Assembly (NCBI GenBank): GCA_030704615.1
Contig: CM060731.1
Coordinates: 62,726,756 to 62,786,755 of the forward strand
Direction: 5' to 3'
Origin: Takakia lepidozioides
Lineage: Eukaryota > Streptophyta > Takakiopsida > Takakiales > Takakiaceae
Length of the DNA: 60,000 nucleotides
This document shows positions 12,200-22,676 of this stretch, piece after piece (the first letter of the stretch is position 1; each line of letters starts with the position of its first letter). Both the position numbers and the translations under genes were made by a program. The notes below the pieces were generated by a model. The model ran no database searches. It was not told where the DNA came from and worked only from the letters and a program-made list of their open reading frames with translations.

Positions 12200-12943
12200 C
12201 ACTACTAAAAAGAGTTACTCAGCCCTTTCTCATTCCCCAACACTCCTCTCCAAATGGAATGAAAAATGGAGCCCCACTTCGATTTCCAAAACGAAAGTTG
12301 GGACATAATATGGAAAGGCATCTGGACTAAGACCAGACCTGCAAAATTATCGACATTCTTGTGGCAGATAGCCAACAGGGCTCTCAAGGTGGGTGAATGG
12401 TTGGAGTTCAATGAAGCCCTACTGTGTAAATGCTGCTCTGCAGCAATCATGGAATACAAAGAGCACTGTCTCTTACACTGCCATGTCCCAGTAGCAATTT
12501 GGCCGCACATACGAGCTTTCTACCGCTCCTGGAATGCTCAGACTATTGGTCCACTTTCCATAATGCTCAACTACGATCGATCCACAAAACAGAAAGCAAG
12601 TAACTGCCTAGTATTTGACTCCCTCAGGAGCGCTATCTTTTGGCATCTATGGAAAGCAAGATGCAATAGGACTTTCTCTGGAACCACTTGCTCAACCTCA
12701 ACTCTCCTTTCAACTATCTATTATGATCTACAAACAGAATCAAGGAAAGCTGGATTGAGCTCTATGCTACATTCAACGGCCCCCGAAATGTAGGACAACT
12801 ACACTCCGCCTTCATAGCTACCTGGGCACATCAAGGAATTATCTACTGTAGCACTTCCTCTGACCATTGCGAATGGAACAAGCAACCACCGCCCAGCTGG
12901 AGCAACCTCAATACTGCATTCCACCGCATCGCCGGAATTTGAC
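12200..12943 (+). mobile_element. LINE (non-LTR retrotransposon) remnant, zinc-binding RVT tail
   Basis: The 175-codon frame at 12266-12793 reads WDIIWKGIWTKTRPAKLSTF, then LWQIANRAL, then CKCCSAAIMEYKEHCLLHC, then IFWHLWKARCNRTF. This is the order and spacing of the zinc-binding domain that follows reverse transcriptase in plant LINE ORF2 proteins: paired Cys, then His and Cys, then a Trp-rich segment. After a frameshift near 12780, coding-like sequence continues as QLHSAFIATWAHQGIIYC to about 12943. No reverse transcriptase or endonuclease part is visible upstream, so this is a dead fragment. Confidence 0.75.
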
Positions 12944-13029
12944 AGGGACGTGAACTGGAAACACGTCAAGCAGGCCGCCAAGCCATCCAGGCTCCACATC
13001 GCTCTTTCATTTGGTGGTCATCGAAATGT

Positions 13030-14005
13030 TTACGTGTGTCGTGGTGTAGTGCTCCACTATAGTCTCTATGGTGTTCTATCTGCTGGCTTGCTCAAGTGTT
13101 CATGTTGTAGTCTCATCGTGACTGGCCCTTTCCCTCCCCAAGGAAACCTTCAATTCTTTTGGCATCTGTACCCACGCTTTGGAAATTGCATTGGCTCCTT
13201 GTGCTCTCTCAATGTTCCCAACCTATAGTGACAATTCTCAACCTATAGTCATTGTTCCCATATTATAGTTAGGTCATGGTTAGGGGCCTCAGTTTGGGAT
13301 CTGTTGCTGACATTATAGGTGCACCAAATGCTACAAAACAATTGTAAACCAAACTTGCTCGGTTTAATTATCGACTGTCCGGTCGAATCTTGACACTATG
13401 TTCCTCCTTTGTAGTGATATGCATAGTTATTGCACGTTCTTCGCAGTGAATTTGATAGCTACAGTGAGAGATCCATCCACTATAAGTAGTTGTGTGCTTC
13501 ACCCAATGCTGGTGTAGTCAAAACTTCATTGTTTTCCTCCCACTATGAAATTCATTTTAAATGAGGCTTTTCATTAATCATAGTGAAATGATCTCTATCT
13601 ACACTAGACAATGAAAATCTCAACTACTCCATATCACTATCTAGTGATACATATAACTGTGATGGTATACCTCATAGTGAGAACTTCAACTACCAGCACT
13701 AGTCTCAACCACACGAATATTATTCCAATTGAACAAGAGTGTGACACGTGGAATCCTAGTCAAACTATTAAACTATATATTCACTGACAACAATAGAATA
13801 TATTCTTCATTGGTAGTAATTTACTTTCATATTTCACTATGTAGTGAACTCTGATACTACAATGAAACCATATAGTGAGATCATTAACCACAAGTAGTTT
13901 CAATATTCACTATCGTTACCATATCATGGGGAGGTTATTCACTTTATGTGGCTCTTACAAGTAGTGAAGTTTTTCACTATATGGGTAGTGAAATATTTTA
14001 CTATC
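13030..14005. repeat. field of short CACTA / TAGTG repeats in both orientations
   Basis: I count about ten CACTA and ten TAGTG pentamers in under 1 kb, often in the longer forms TCACTAT and ATAGTGA and often paired head to head (for example tcactatctagtgat, tttcactatgtagtgaa). Roughly two would be expected by chance. Dense short inverted repeats are a hallmark of the subterminal regions of CACTA (En/Spm) DNA transposons. I cannot see a transposase or a clean pair of element ends, so the assignment is an inference. Confidence 0.5.
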
Positions 14006-14696
14006 AATAACCCATTTCTCGAATTGCCACAACCCCTATACCCGGGCCTGTCTCCTCATTGGGCCTCCCACCACAACATGAGCACATCCATGGGTTTGTC
14101 TCATTACTCTACCTCTACCCCCAACAGGCACTCAACTACTGACACCTCTTGTTTTCCTTGTAATATCCAAACCCAATGGCTCTCCAAATCATATTCGACC
14201 GTCTGCATATGTTCCGCACTTGTTCCCATCCTTGGGCCGCTTTCTCTACATACATTCTAGGCACATGTAATGTCTCTGTTCCCAAGGCATTCTGGCCGGA
14301 CCAACACACCTTAACACCCAATGTCACTTACATGGTTCTGCCCTCACACCATACCGGCCCCCTCATTCAACCTCCACACCAGTCCACTTATCCCACCCCA
14401 CCCAGCACTGTCCACAAATATTTACATGTACCCCAATTTATAATGGCTGTCTCAGCCCCTCCCACCTGTATACAACCCCCGGTCCACCCCAATTCTTAGG
14501 CCCCACTACACCATCTGCTCCATACACACCCCTACTGCACATCATACCCCACCATAATGCTCAGTCCCCCCCCACACTAGACAGGAGCATTCATACCAGG
14601 CTTTTTCTGCCTAGACACACACCTGGTGTGCCTGACATCCTACTTTATAAGCCCCTTAATGCCCCAACATCTCCCCCCCCTCGCTGGAGGCTCTAG
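14006..14696. other. C-rich, gene-free stretch
   Basis: This is C-rich, G-poor sequence with many CCCACC and ACCCC runs on the plus strand. There is no coding structure beyond low-complexity Pro/Thr/His/Ser frames. Confidence 0.4.
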
Positions 14697-14920
14697 GCTG
14701 GCAGGTGTTGAAAAGCAACCATATGTTATGTACATCTTCCTTGGGCAATATTGTGCATTCTGACCCATTTAACTGTGCAATTGGTAAGGCAGCAGAAAGG
14801 GGGACCTCACTTGGGAAGAAAGAGTGAGAACAGTATTTGATTGTTGAGACTCAGCTGGCAGGTGTTGAAAAGCAACCATATATTATGTACATTTTACTGG
14901 GGCAGTATTGTGCATTCTGA
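14697..14920 (+). repeat. tandem duplication of a 65-70 bp segment
   Basis: The segment at 14697-14763, containing ctggcaggtgttgaaaagca and attgtgcattctga, recurs at 14852-14920 with a handful of substitutions. The second copy of the larger direct repeat (14761-14846; see 12107-12190) sits between the two copies. Confidence 0.75.
14761..14846 (+). repeat. direct repeat, copy B (pairs with 12107-12190)
   Basis: Same orientation as copy A and about 80 percent similar by eye. Confidence 0.7.
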
Positions 14921-15792
14921 AAGTGGAAGTATCTAGTATCTACACCACGTGAGTTACTCCGTATAACATGAGTGATAGATTTTGATGCAATAGGATAAGG
15001 TTGTAGGTAAGAGACTCTTGCATACAGGGGCAACTGCATGAAAGGGCATGCCATTCATCCAAGCTACTTTTATACATTGCATTGATCACCTTTTTCAACA
15101 ACTGTTGTTTGCTTGAGTTTCCGTTTATCAAAACTTTCTTCAGTAGAGTGGCAACATACGATTCTAACACAAGGATTCGCTCTGGAAATTGCTGAACTTT
15201 AGAACTTTCATTTCCTTACAGATTATTGCCAGGCTTCTACCCGTTGTCCTAGAATCTGGAAGAAAAATGGAAAAAACATAGTTAGATTACAGCAACACAA
15301 GAATTCCTCTCCTCTGTTCCAGCGTTCCGAATTCAAGCATGATGGGTTCGCTAAATGTTGGAGACTCGCCTATCACCTGACCTTTGGCCATCCCCTGCAG
15401 ATAGAGGTACTAGAAAAATCGTAACTCGAAGGATGAAGTGATTTCAACTTTGAACTTTTCGATCTGCTTCAGTGTCTATGTTTCTCTTTTTTCCGCCTCT
15501 CTGTTCCTATTTGTGGATGGCTCCAAGAGGATTAGTTTCCCGCTGGGTGTATGGCCATCCGGCTACCACAAACCACCGTTCACTGGCATAAGTACATTCT
15601 GTTCATAGTTCGTTAGGGGTCTCAATGTTATTATTAGGGAGAAGGCGTGGCGGGCCGACTGCGCGTCGAGAGACTATGTATGAATATAACAGGAAACTTT
15701 CTGAAGCTTTTGCTATTCGCTTTTGCTATTTCCGGAAAAGATAAGTCTGCCCTCTTTTCACCTCTTGGCAGTCTGGGCGAAGTTCAGCGCAC

Positions 15793-15799
15793 TATATAT
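15793..15799 (+). promoter_or_regulatory. candidate TATA box of the F-box gene
   Basis: A TATATAT run lies 114 bp upstream of the F-box ATG and would give a 5' leader of roughly 85-90 bp. Confidence 0.45.
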
Positions 15800-15912
15800 C
15801 TCAAGTTGCCTCGCTCACCTGCACACACTCGTATCTCTTTCATCTCCTTGAGTCGAAAATTGTTTGTCTCCAGAGCTTTTCTCAGCTCACCTTTAGAGAA
15901 TCCCAGTGAGAA

Positions 15913-17115
15913 ATGGGCAAGAGTCGGAAAGTTGCGAAGAGAGAACAAATCGAAGGTGAAGACGGCGATTGCAGGCGTCTACCCGAGGAGATTGTAGAGA
16001 TTGTTCTTGCAAATCTCCCAGTGCGCGATCTTCTTACATCCCAAGCAGTGTGCACTACATGGAGTCGCTTCAACCTCGTGCAACCTTCCTTTCTGCAGAT
16101 GCGTGTGAAGATGGGCGTGGAATTGACAGATTGGTTCTTTCCCCTTTGTTTTGGTCGAGAGCACGGCGCGATTTCTGGTCGCGAGAGTAAATTGGGTTGG
16201 GGAGTGCATCATGCATCGAAGGCATGGCAAATAGTTCTGCCTTCTATGTCGTTCCTTCCGAATGGAGTCAAGAGTACCGTTCTTACTGCAGCTGGGGGCC
16301 TAGTATTATGTCGTCTAGGCATTGACCCGAAAACCCAACAATTGTATGTTTGTAATCCAGTGACCAGGAGTTGGAAGCAGTTGCCTGATCGAGTGGTCGA
16401 TGGAAGAGGCCGTGCAACCACCATGTACGTTGATCACCTGTCCGGGACATACAAATTTTTTGTCTTTGGCGGGTGTTTCCTCCAAGTTTACAACTCCGCA
16501 ACGCAAACGTGGATGCTATGTAGATTTCCAGCCAAGTTACGCGCACCGCATAATTCTGTGGTATGCAATGGGATCTTCTATTTCCTGCAGGAACTAAGTC
16601 ACGGTCGACGAGACGTAATCACGATGAACGCATTTGACATGGAAAAAGGAGAGTTGAAATTTATCTTTCTTCAAAGTTTCTTCACGAGCTATTGTAAAGA
16701 TATGAGCAAGCCACGGCTTGTGGCGTGCAAGGACACTCTCTACCTTATCGGAGTTTCATGGGCGGGCCTACAGCCTGATTTTTCAGAATTGATTGTGGAC
16801 TTTCGCATCACCAGGATTCAGCTGCACGGAGGCGGATATAGATCTTTTCCGGTAACCCAGCTGTCGCATCATGTCGGTAAGACGGATATCGTTGCCCGAG
16901 AAGCTTTTGAAGACAACTGGCAATGCGCAGCAAGAGATGAGTGTATCTGGGTGACCTGTGGAGATTGTCTGCTCTGGTACAACGTCACGAATGATACCAA
17001 AGGGGAGCAGCGTATCAATCTACATAATATTGGCGTGTCTGATCCATCTCACTGCCTCAAGCTCCGCTACCTTCTCAACGCCAATTTTGCACCGAGTTTG
17101 ACTGCTGCTCCTTGA
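15913..17115 (+). CDS. F-box protein with kelch-like C-terminal region (400 aa)
   Basis: This is a single-exon frame. A short basic N-terminus is followed by an F-box at about residues 20-62 (RRLPEEIVEIVLANLPVRDL, then LTSQAVCTTWSRF), which in this family binds SKP1 within an SCF ubiquitin ligase. The remaining 330 residues have the look of plant F-box/kelch proteins: GLVLCRLGIDPKTQQLYVCN, PVTRSWKQLPD and FFVFGGCFLQVYNSATQTW, each a beta-propeller blade pattern in which NP or NS is followed by a spaced W. The substrate cannot be inferred. The length is typical for the family and no disruption is seen. A candidate TATA box lies 114 bp upstream. Confidence 0.85.
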   Translation: MGKSRKVAKREQIEGEDGDCRRLPEEIVEIVLANLPVRDLLTSQAVCTTWSRFNLVQPSFLQMRVKMGVELTDWFFPLCFGREHGAISGRESKLGWGVHHASKAWQIVLPSMSFLPNGVKSTVLTAAGGLVLCRLGIDPKTQQLYVCNPVTRSWKQLPDRVVDGRGRATTMYVDHLSGTYKFFVFGGCFLQVYNSATQTWMLCRFPAKLRAPHNSVVCNGIFYFLQELSHGRRDVITMNAFDMEKGELKFIFLQSFFTSYCKDMSKPRLVACKDTLYLIGVSWAGLQPDFSELIVDFRITRIQLHGGGYRSFPVTQLSHHVGKTDIVAREAFEDNWQCAARDECIWVTCGDCLLWYNVTNDTKGEQRINLHNIGVSDPSHCLKLRYLLNANFAPSLTAAP

Positions 17116-18269
17116 CAGTACATATTCAGATGTACAGATGTAGAGCTTTCTGATCAAGTGTAAGGAAGATTTGAGTTGTAACATGCTGCAATTTGCAGGT
17201 TTAGATGTCGGCTAGATCTCAAGAAGTAGAACCAGGCATTCTGTGAAAGTTATGACTGTCACTAAGGTGGGTTACCCAAGTTGTCCGAAGTAGGGAAACA
17301 TGAGACTCATTTCACTGTACACCAGCTCAATACAACAACTGCATAGTTGGAGCCGATCAATTGATCTTTCTTGCATGTGAAGTAAAGCTTCTCACTGAAA
17401 GAAGAAACTTTGTTTGTTTGTCTTTTGGCAATGGCCACACAAAACGGCCACTTTTCATTCTTTGCTTCCCCCAACATAGCCAGAATGCAGACTCAAGAGT
17501 CTAGTTCAAGTAGAAAGGGGGCAACTATGCGGACCCTCAGCCAGATACGTGCTGTTGCATTTACTTCATCATCGCTTCCTTTCAATAAGTTGCTTGTAAG
17601 TTCTTATTCAGCTGCACCCTCACCAGCCATATAATCCAGCTCCTCTGGTTCGCCTTCATTCCATGAGTTCATGGCATACTTGACCTCTGAATTAAGAGAT
17701 GCCACAGATAAACTCCCTTCAGCTGCTCTTCAAGCAAAGATTCCGCACAAGTGAACTTGGCCCATTCAGGAAAGGAAGAGAAAATGGTAATGGCAAGTAG
17801 AGACATGCTTGCCACTGGCAACAAAGTTTGGTAGCATCTGGCTATCCACCATGAGTATTTAACCAGGAACACCTTTCTTAAACTTGCCAGGGACAAATCT
17901 ACCAATTTTCCACAGGCAGCTGAGATGATTTGGTACTATGGAGATGCTTTTCATGTATATAGATCCTTGACCTGTGAAGGCTGAGATTTTTTTTTGAGGA
18001 TGTCAGACTTCCTAAGGGATTTTCTTCATGCCTGCCTGTCCTTGCAATCTGTGGAGAACATCTCTGCAATAAGCTTTTCCATGTCTTCACTGCTTTCGTG
18101 AGATAGTCATGTGCAAGGTGTAACCATAACCTCAGCAGAACTGCAGTACTGATTGTCACAATAAAATCCATTGTTTCCTCCAAGCATACACAGTGCTTAA
18201 TTAGATGCAAGTCATCTCCACTCATGTTTGAAACAAATCATTTCACGCATGCTGCTTGTTTCCGCAATG
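17116..18269. other. intergenic, no gene recognised
   Basis: This includes the 3' flank of the F-box gene. The rest holds only short frames without motifs on either strand, up to the start of the broken minus-strand PPR copy. Confidence 0.4.
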
Positions 18270-19327
18270 GTCCCAACCAGAACAAAGGGACTGTCTCCAA
18301 AGAGTGAATGCGGTTCACATTCCATACAACTGTTCGCCCAACAAGCTTTTAGATGAATTAGGTGGCCATGTGTCAGTCATCGCACACCCGAAAGCTCTTG
18401 ATCATCCAGGTAGGCAAAAGAAACGGTCACCTGCTCCCTGTGATGGCAAAGATAAATCTCATTTTGCTCCTCCTTATCATGCAATGGAAAGCACGTGTCA
18501 TACCCAGCCTTTATCATCCACCCTGATCATTAACCTCAATACAGCTGTGCACTTCTCACACCTCTATCCTCCATCATTTTTCTCACCTTTGCTTTCTCAT
18601 CCCACCTGACAGCTGTAGCATAAATGGTTAATAGCAGTGCATATTCTGCAGGGTCATGTGGTTCCCACCAGAGAAAGGATTTTACAGCACGTTCTGCTAT
18701 CTGTACATTGCCATGAAGTCTGCAGGCACCAAGCAATGTGCGCAACACGGAAGCATTTTGGCTTCATTGGCATTTTGGCAATGAAGTCCTCTGCCACATC
18801 CAAACGCCCTGCCCGACCAAGAAGATCCACCATGCAGCCGAAATGTTCCATAGTAGGTCTGAGTCTATAATCTCGACTCATGGAATCAAACTGGTGACAG
18901 CCTTGAGTTCACTAAGCCCAAATGCCTACAAGCGGAGAGAACTGAACTGAAGGTGATACTGTTTGGCTTTAAACCTTCTTGTTGCATTTGTTCAAACAGT
19001 TGGAGGGCTTCCCTACCACAACCATGTTGGGCATATCCTGCAATCATTGCACTCCATGCCATCAAATTTCGTTTAATCATCTTGTCGGACACTAGGCGAG
19101 CATCCTTTACACTCCCAAATTTGGAATACATGTCAACAAGACTGGTTCCCCAAGACGATACATGGCACAATTCCAACTTTGATGAGTTCATCTTTGCCCT
19201 TTTCGAGGGCTCCTAGGCCGGCACAAGCATTGAGAACACACATGTACGTAATGCTATTAGGCACTATCCCTTCCCGTTGCATTTCCACATATATTTTGAG
19301 AGCCTCTTCACACAGCTCACAAGACAT
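18270..19327 (-). pseudogene. broken PPR-DYW gene copy
   Basis: Reading leftward from 19327, successive pieces in different frames match a PPR-DYW gene: [60 protein letters not shown], then [33 protein letters not shown] and KAKVRKMMEDRGV. A ruined DYW tail ends near 18275 (FRVCDD, KLVGRTVVWNVNR). Several frameshifts, stops and deletions separate the pieces, and the terminal CSCGDYW is gone. Only about the last third to half of a gene is present. It is in the same orientation as the intact gene next to it and starts 18 bp beyond that gene's stop codon. Confidence 0.9.
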
Positions 19328-19345
19328 GGGCTGGGTCTTTAATCA

Positions 19346-21799
19346 TCACCAATAATCACCACAAGAACACACCCCATTCTTGAAGTGATGAAAGCGACTG
19401 ACATCTCTTGCAGTAATTTCTCGCCCGACGATCTTCGATATGAACTTGGTGGCAGTGTGGCAATCACTACATACCCGAAGGTTCTTGATTATACGAATAG
19501 GTGTCCCAGGGGGTGTGCTGATGATCCCAAAAGTGATGGCCAACTTCTCACTGTGGTAGCAGAGAGCCCGTTCCTTTGTCTGCTGATCCACATCATGCAA
19601 CACATAGCGTGTGTCAGGAACATATCCTGCCTCTTTCATCTGCCCAGTCAATGTCTCCAACTCGGCATAGATCTCTTCTGTCTGAGGGTGTAACCTATCT
19701 TCTACAATAAATGTATGTACCCTGCTCTTGATCTCAATCCAGGTGCGGCCTGGCTCCTTTTTCACACCTCTGCCTTCCATCACATTTCTCACCTTTGCAA
19801 CATCCTCCCACCTGCCAGCAGCAGAATATACGTTTGAAAGCAAAACATAAACTGCAGCATTTTGTGGTTCTGACTTGAGGACAGATGCTGCAACACGTTC
19901 TGCTACCTCCACATTGCCATGAATTCTGCAGGCACCAAGCAAAGCTCCCCACACCGAGGTATCTGGCGCAAATGGCATTTTGTTGATGAAATCCTCTGCT
20001 TCATCCAAGCGACCAGCACGGCCAAAAAGGTCGACCATACAGCCATAGTGCTCCCGTGTTGGTGTGATGCCGTAATCTCTAATCATTGAATAGAAGTATT
20101 GATGGCCATCATCCACTAGCCCGACATGGCTGCAGGCCGAGAGAACACTAGTCAAAGTGACATTGTCTGGCTTCACCCCTTCCCATTGCATTTGTTGAAA
20201 AAGTTGGAGGGCCTCCTCACCACGCCCATGCTGGGCATATCCACTAATCATTGCAGTCCATGAGACCACGTCTTTTTCAAGAATCCTGTCAAACACTTGT
20301 CGTGCATCTTCGACACTCCCGCACTTCGCATACATGTCAACAAGGGCATTTCCCACTCGGACATCCGTTTCCAATCCAGATTTAATGATCAAGGCATGGA
20401 TCCCCTTGCCGTCTTCCAGGATTGCTAGACTGGCACATGCATTTAGGATACTCACAAAAGTGACATTGTTAGGCTTCACACCTCTCTGTTGCATCTGCCA
20501 GAAGAGCTCAAATGAGTCTGTCCCACACCCTTGCTGAGCAAGTCCAGCAATCATCGCAGTCCATGTGACCACATCTCGTTCAGGCATTTTGTCAAACACT
20601 TGGCGCGCATCCATCACACACCCGCACCTGCAATACATGCTGACAAGGGCAGTACCCACTTGGACATCTAACTCCAGTCCAACTTTGATGATGTCCCTGT
20701 GCATCTGCTTGCCCAGTTCCAGGCCTACTGGACTGGCACATGCACTGAGGACCCCCATGCAAGTGACCTTATCTGGCTTCATGCCTTCTTCCTGCATTTT
20801 GCGAAACAGTTCAAATGCCTCTGTACCATGTCCTTGTCGAGCAAATCCTGCAATCATGGCATTCCATGATATCACATCTCGCTTAGGCATTTTTTCGAAG
20901 ACATTACAAGCATCCAACACGCTCCCGCACTTGCTATACATGCTGACAAGGGCATTCGCCACTCGGACATCTGACTCGAATCCAGCATTGCCAATGCCTG
21001 CATGGAGTCGTTTGCCCTGCTCCAGAGCTGCTGGGCTGACACATGCCTTGAGGATGCAACTGAAAGTGACGGCATCTCGGCTTGGCATTTTGTCAAACAC
21101 TTGCAGCGCATCCACCATACTGCCACACTTACAGTACATGCTCACAAGGGCAGTACCCACTTGGACATCTAACTCCAATCCAGCTCTGATGATGTCCCCA
21201 TGGAGTCGCCTGCCTTGCTCCAGGGCAATTGGGCTGACACATGCGTTCAGGATGCTCATAAAAGTGACCTTGTTTGGCTCGACCCCCTCTCGTTGCATTT
21301 GCCAAAAGAGTTGAAATGCCTCTTCACCATGGCCATGCTTAGCTAATCCTGCAATCATCGCGGTCCAGGAGATCACATTTCGCTCAGGCATTTTGTTGAA
21401 CACTTCGCGGGCCTCCACAACACTCCCGCACTTGCAATACATGCTGACAAGGGTATTTCCTAGGAAAACATTTGGCTCGAATCCACTATTGATAATGTGG
21501 GCATGGACATCCTTGCCATCTGCCAGGGCCTTAGACTTTGAATAGACCTGCAAGAGATGAGCACAAGTGTCGGAATATGCCCAAAACCCTTGTTGCTCCA
21601 TCAGATCCAAAATTTCCTTCAATCGTCCCTCCTTGCAGACTCTACTTACACCTCTTCTAGTGTCCTCGTCGATCCCTTCTGTCTTCGGTGTAATTTTCAG
21701 TCCTCCATCAGATTGAGTGACGATGGCGGACACACCAAAACTCGTCCCTGGGCCTCGCCCGACAACAAACAGGGTGTGACTCCAGACTTGAAACCCCAC
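19346..21799 (-). CDS. PLS-class PPR protein with DYW domain (817 aa)
   Basis: This is an intronless frame from ATG at 21799 to a stop after CSCGDYW. A leader of about 65 residues precedes a PLS array ([23 protein letters not shown] and similar), E1/E2 motifs ([35 protein letters not shown]), a PG box ([10 protein letters not shown]) and a complete DYW domain. The deaminase motif H749-S-E751 and zinc ligands C777-S-D-C780 are intact. The expected role is C-to-U editing of an organellar transcript; the target is unknown. Near residue 240 (about 21075) an S motif ending PSRDA joins straight to an L motif ([10 protein letters not shown]), so one 35-residue P motif is missing in frame, as in the gene at 7495. 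A decayed tandem copy follows immediately downstream. Confidence 0.93.
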   Translation of the reverse strand: MGFQVWSHTLFVVGRGPGTSFGVSAIVTQSDGGLKITPKTEGIDEDTRRGVSRVCKEGRLKEILDLMEQQGFWAYSDTCAHLLQVYSKSKALADGKDVHAHIINSGFEPNVFLGNTLVSMYCKCGSVVEAREVFNKMPERNVISWTAMIAGLAKHGHGEEAFQLFWQMQREGVEPNKVTFMSILNACVSPIALEQGRRLHGDIIRAGLELDVQVGTALVSMYCKCGSMVDALQVFDKMPSRDAVTFSCILKACVSPAALEQGKRLHAGIGNAGFESDVRVANALVSMYSKCGSVLDACNVFEKMPKRDVISWNAMIAGFARQGHGTEAFELFRKMQEEGMKPDKVTCMGVLSACASPVGLELGKQMHRDIIKVGLELDVQVGTALVSMYCRCGCVMDARQVFDKMPERDVVTWTAMIAGLAQQGCGTDSFELFWQMQQRGVKPNNVTFVSILNACASLAILEDGKGIHALIIKSGLETDVRVGNALVDMYAKCGSVEDARQVFDRILEKDVVSWTAMISGYAQHGRGEEALQLFQQMQWEGVKPDNVTLTSVLSACSHVGLVDDGHQYFYSMIRDYGITPTREHYGCMVDLFGRAGRLDEAEDFINKMPFAPDTSVWGALLGACRIHGNVEVAERVAASVLKSEPQNAAVYVLLSNVYSAAGRWEDVAKVRNVMEGRGVKKEPGRTWIEIKSRVHTFIVEDRLHPQTEEIYAELETLTGQMKEAGYVPDTRYVLHDVDQQTKERALCYHSEKLAITFGIISTPPGTPIRIIKNLRVCSDCHTATKFISKIVGREITARDVSRFHHFKNGVCSCGDYW

Positions 21800-22676
21800 T
21801 GCCCTGCATGATAAACATCTTAAAGATCAAAAGCCCGACCACTGCACAGGGACCAGCTTCCAACCATTAGTTGACAGGCTCTTGACTTCACATTCAATCG
21901 AATTTTCTCAACAGAAAAGAGGAGGGCTGGAAGTAGAGCCTACCGAGCACTCCGAACTTTTCTTTGGAAGCCCATGAAAAGTGTTCAAAATCCCACTCGA
22001 GGAGACCCATTGAGTGCTAGCCATGGACAGGCATAATGCCGCCCATCTTGTTTGTAGGGCAGTCAGATCGAGTGGGGTGAGACAACGAACTTGTGCCGCC
22101 TTGAGCTGAATCATTGTACTGACCAATACAAGTCCTGCGAGGTACTTGTCCCCTTGCATGCAATTTCACTTCAAACATCATTTCTGTGCATCCCTGCTCG
22201 AATTTCCAACAGTCAGCTGTGAATGAATACTCTCTTCCTCAACAATCTTGAGAAGTTCCACGCTCTCAACCCATCCCTTTGACTCAAAACCAGCGAAGAG
22301 GACAGCGTTGAGAACTAAACGAAATTTGAAACATAAGAAGACAGGACACTTAGCACATACAGAAATTTCAGAAATAGAAGACGACGATGAACAGAACATC
22401 CTGGGAGATATGTTTTCCACCGAAGTATAAACGTATAAACGTGTAAGGTGTGTTTGCAGTCTGATCTGTTCCCGGACAATGGTGGGTCCCATAGGGAAAC
22501 TCTGACGTCGTTTGTAGAAGATGATGGTCGTCCTCACATCTGCATACCCACGGCATCCATGCCCTTCTTCTGGCACACACTGTCTCAAAATACTTTTGTT
22601 CTTGACCGATTCTGAAATCCTGTCTTTCTTGTGCGCTTTGTCTGGGTGTAGTTTATCTGCCGACTAAGGAACAGTC
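21800..22676. other. intergenic between divergent genes
   Basis: This region separates the start of the minus-strand PPR gene from the start of the plus-strand dioxygenase gene, so it should hold both promoters. Open frames of 136 codons (minus, 22178-22588) and 60 codons (plus, 22248-22430) overlap on opposite strands and show no motif. I do not call either. Confidence 0.4.

Noticed and set aside
20565-21314. 249-codon plus-strand frame
   Set aside because: It is the antisense shadow of the intact PPR gene at 19346-21799; its apparent repeats mirror the PPR motifs.
22178-22588. 136-codon minus-strand frame between the PPR and dioxygenase genes
   Set aside because: It has no conserved motif and overlaps a plus-strand frame, and the region must hold two divergent promoters.
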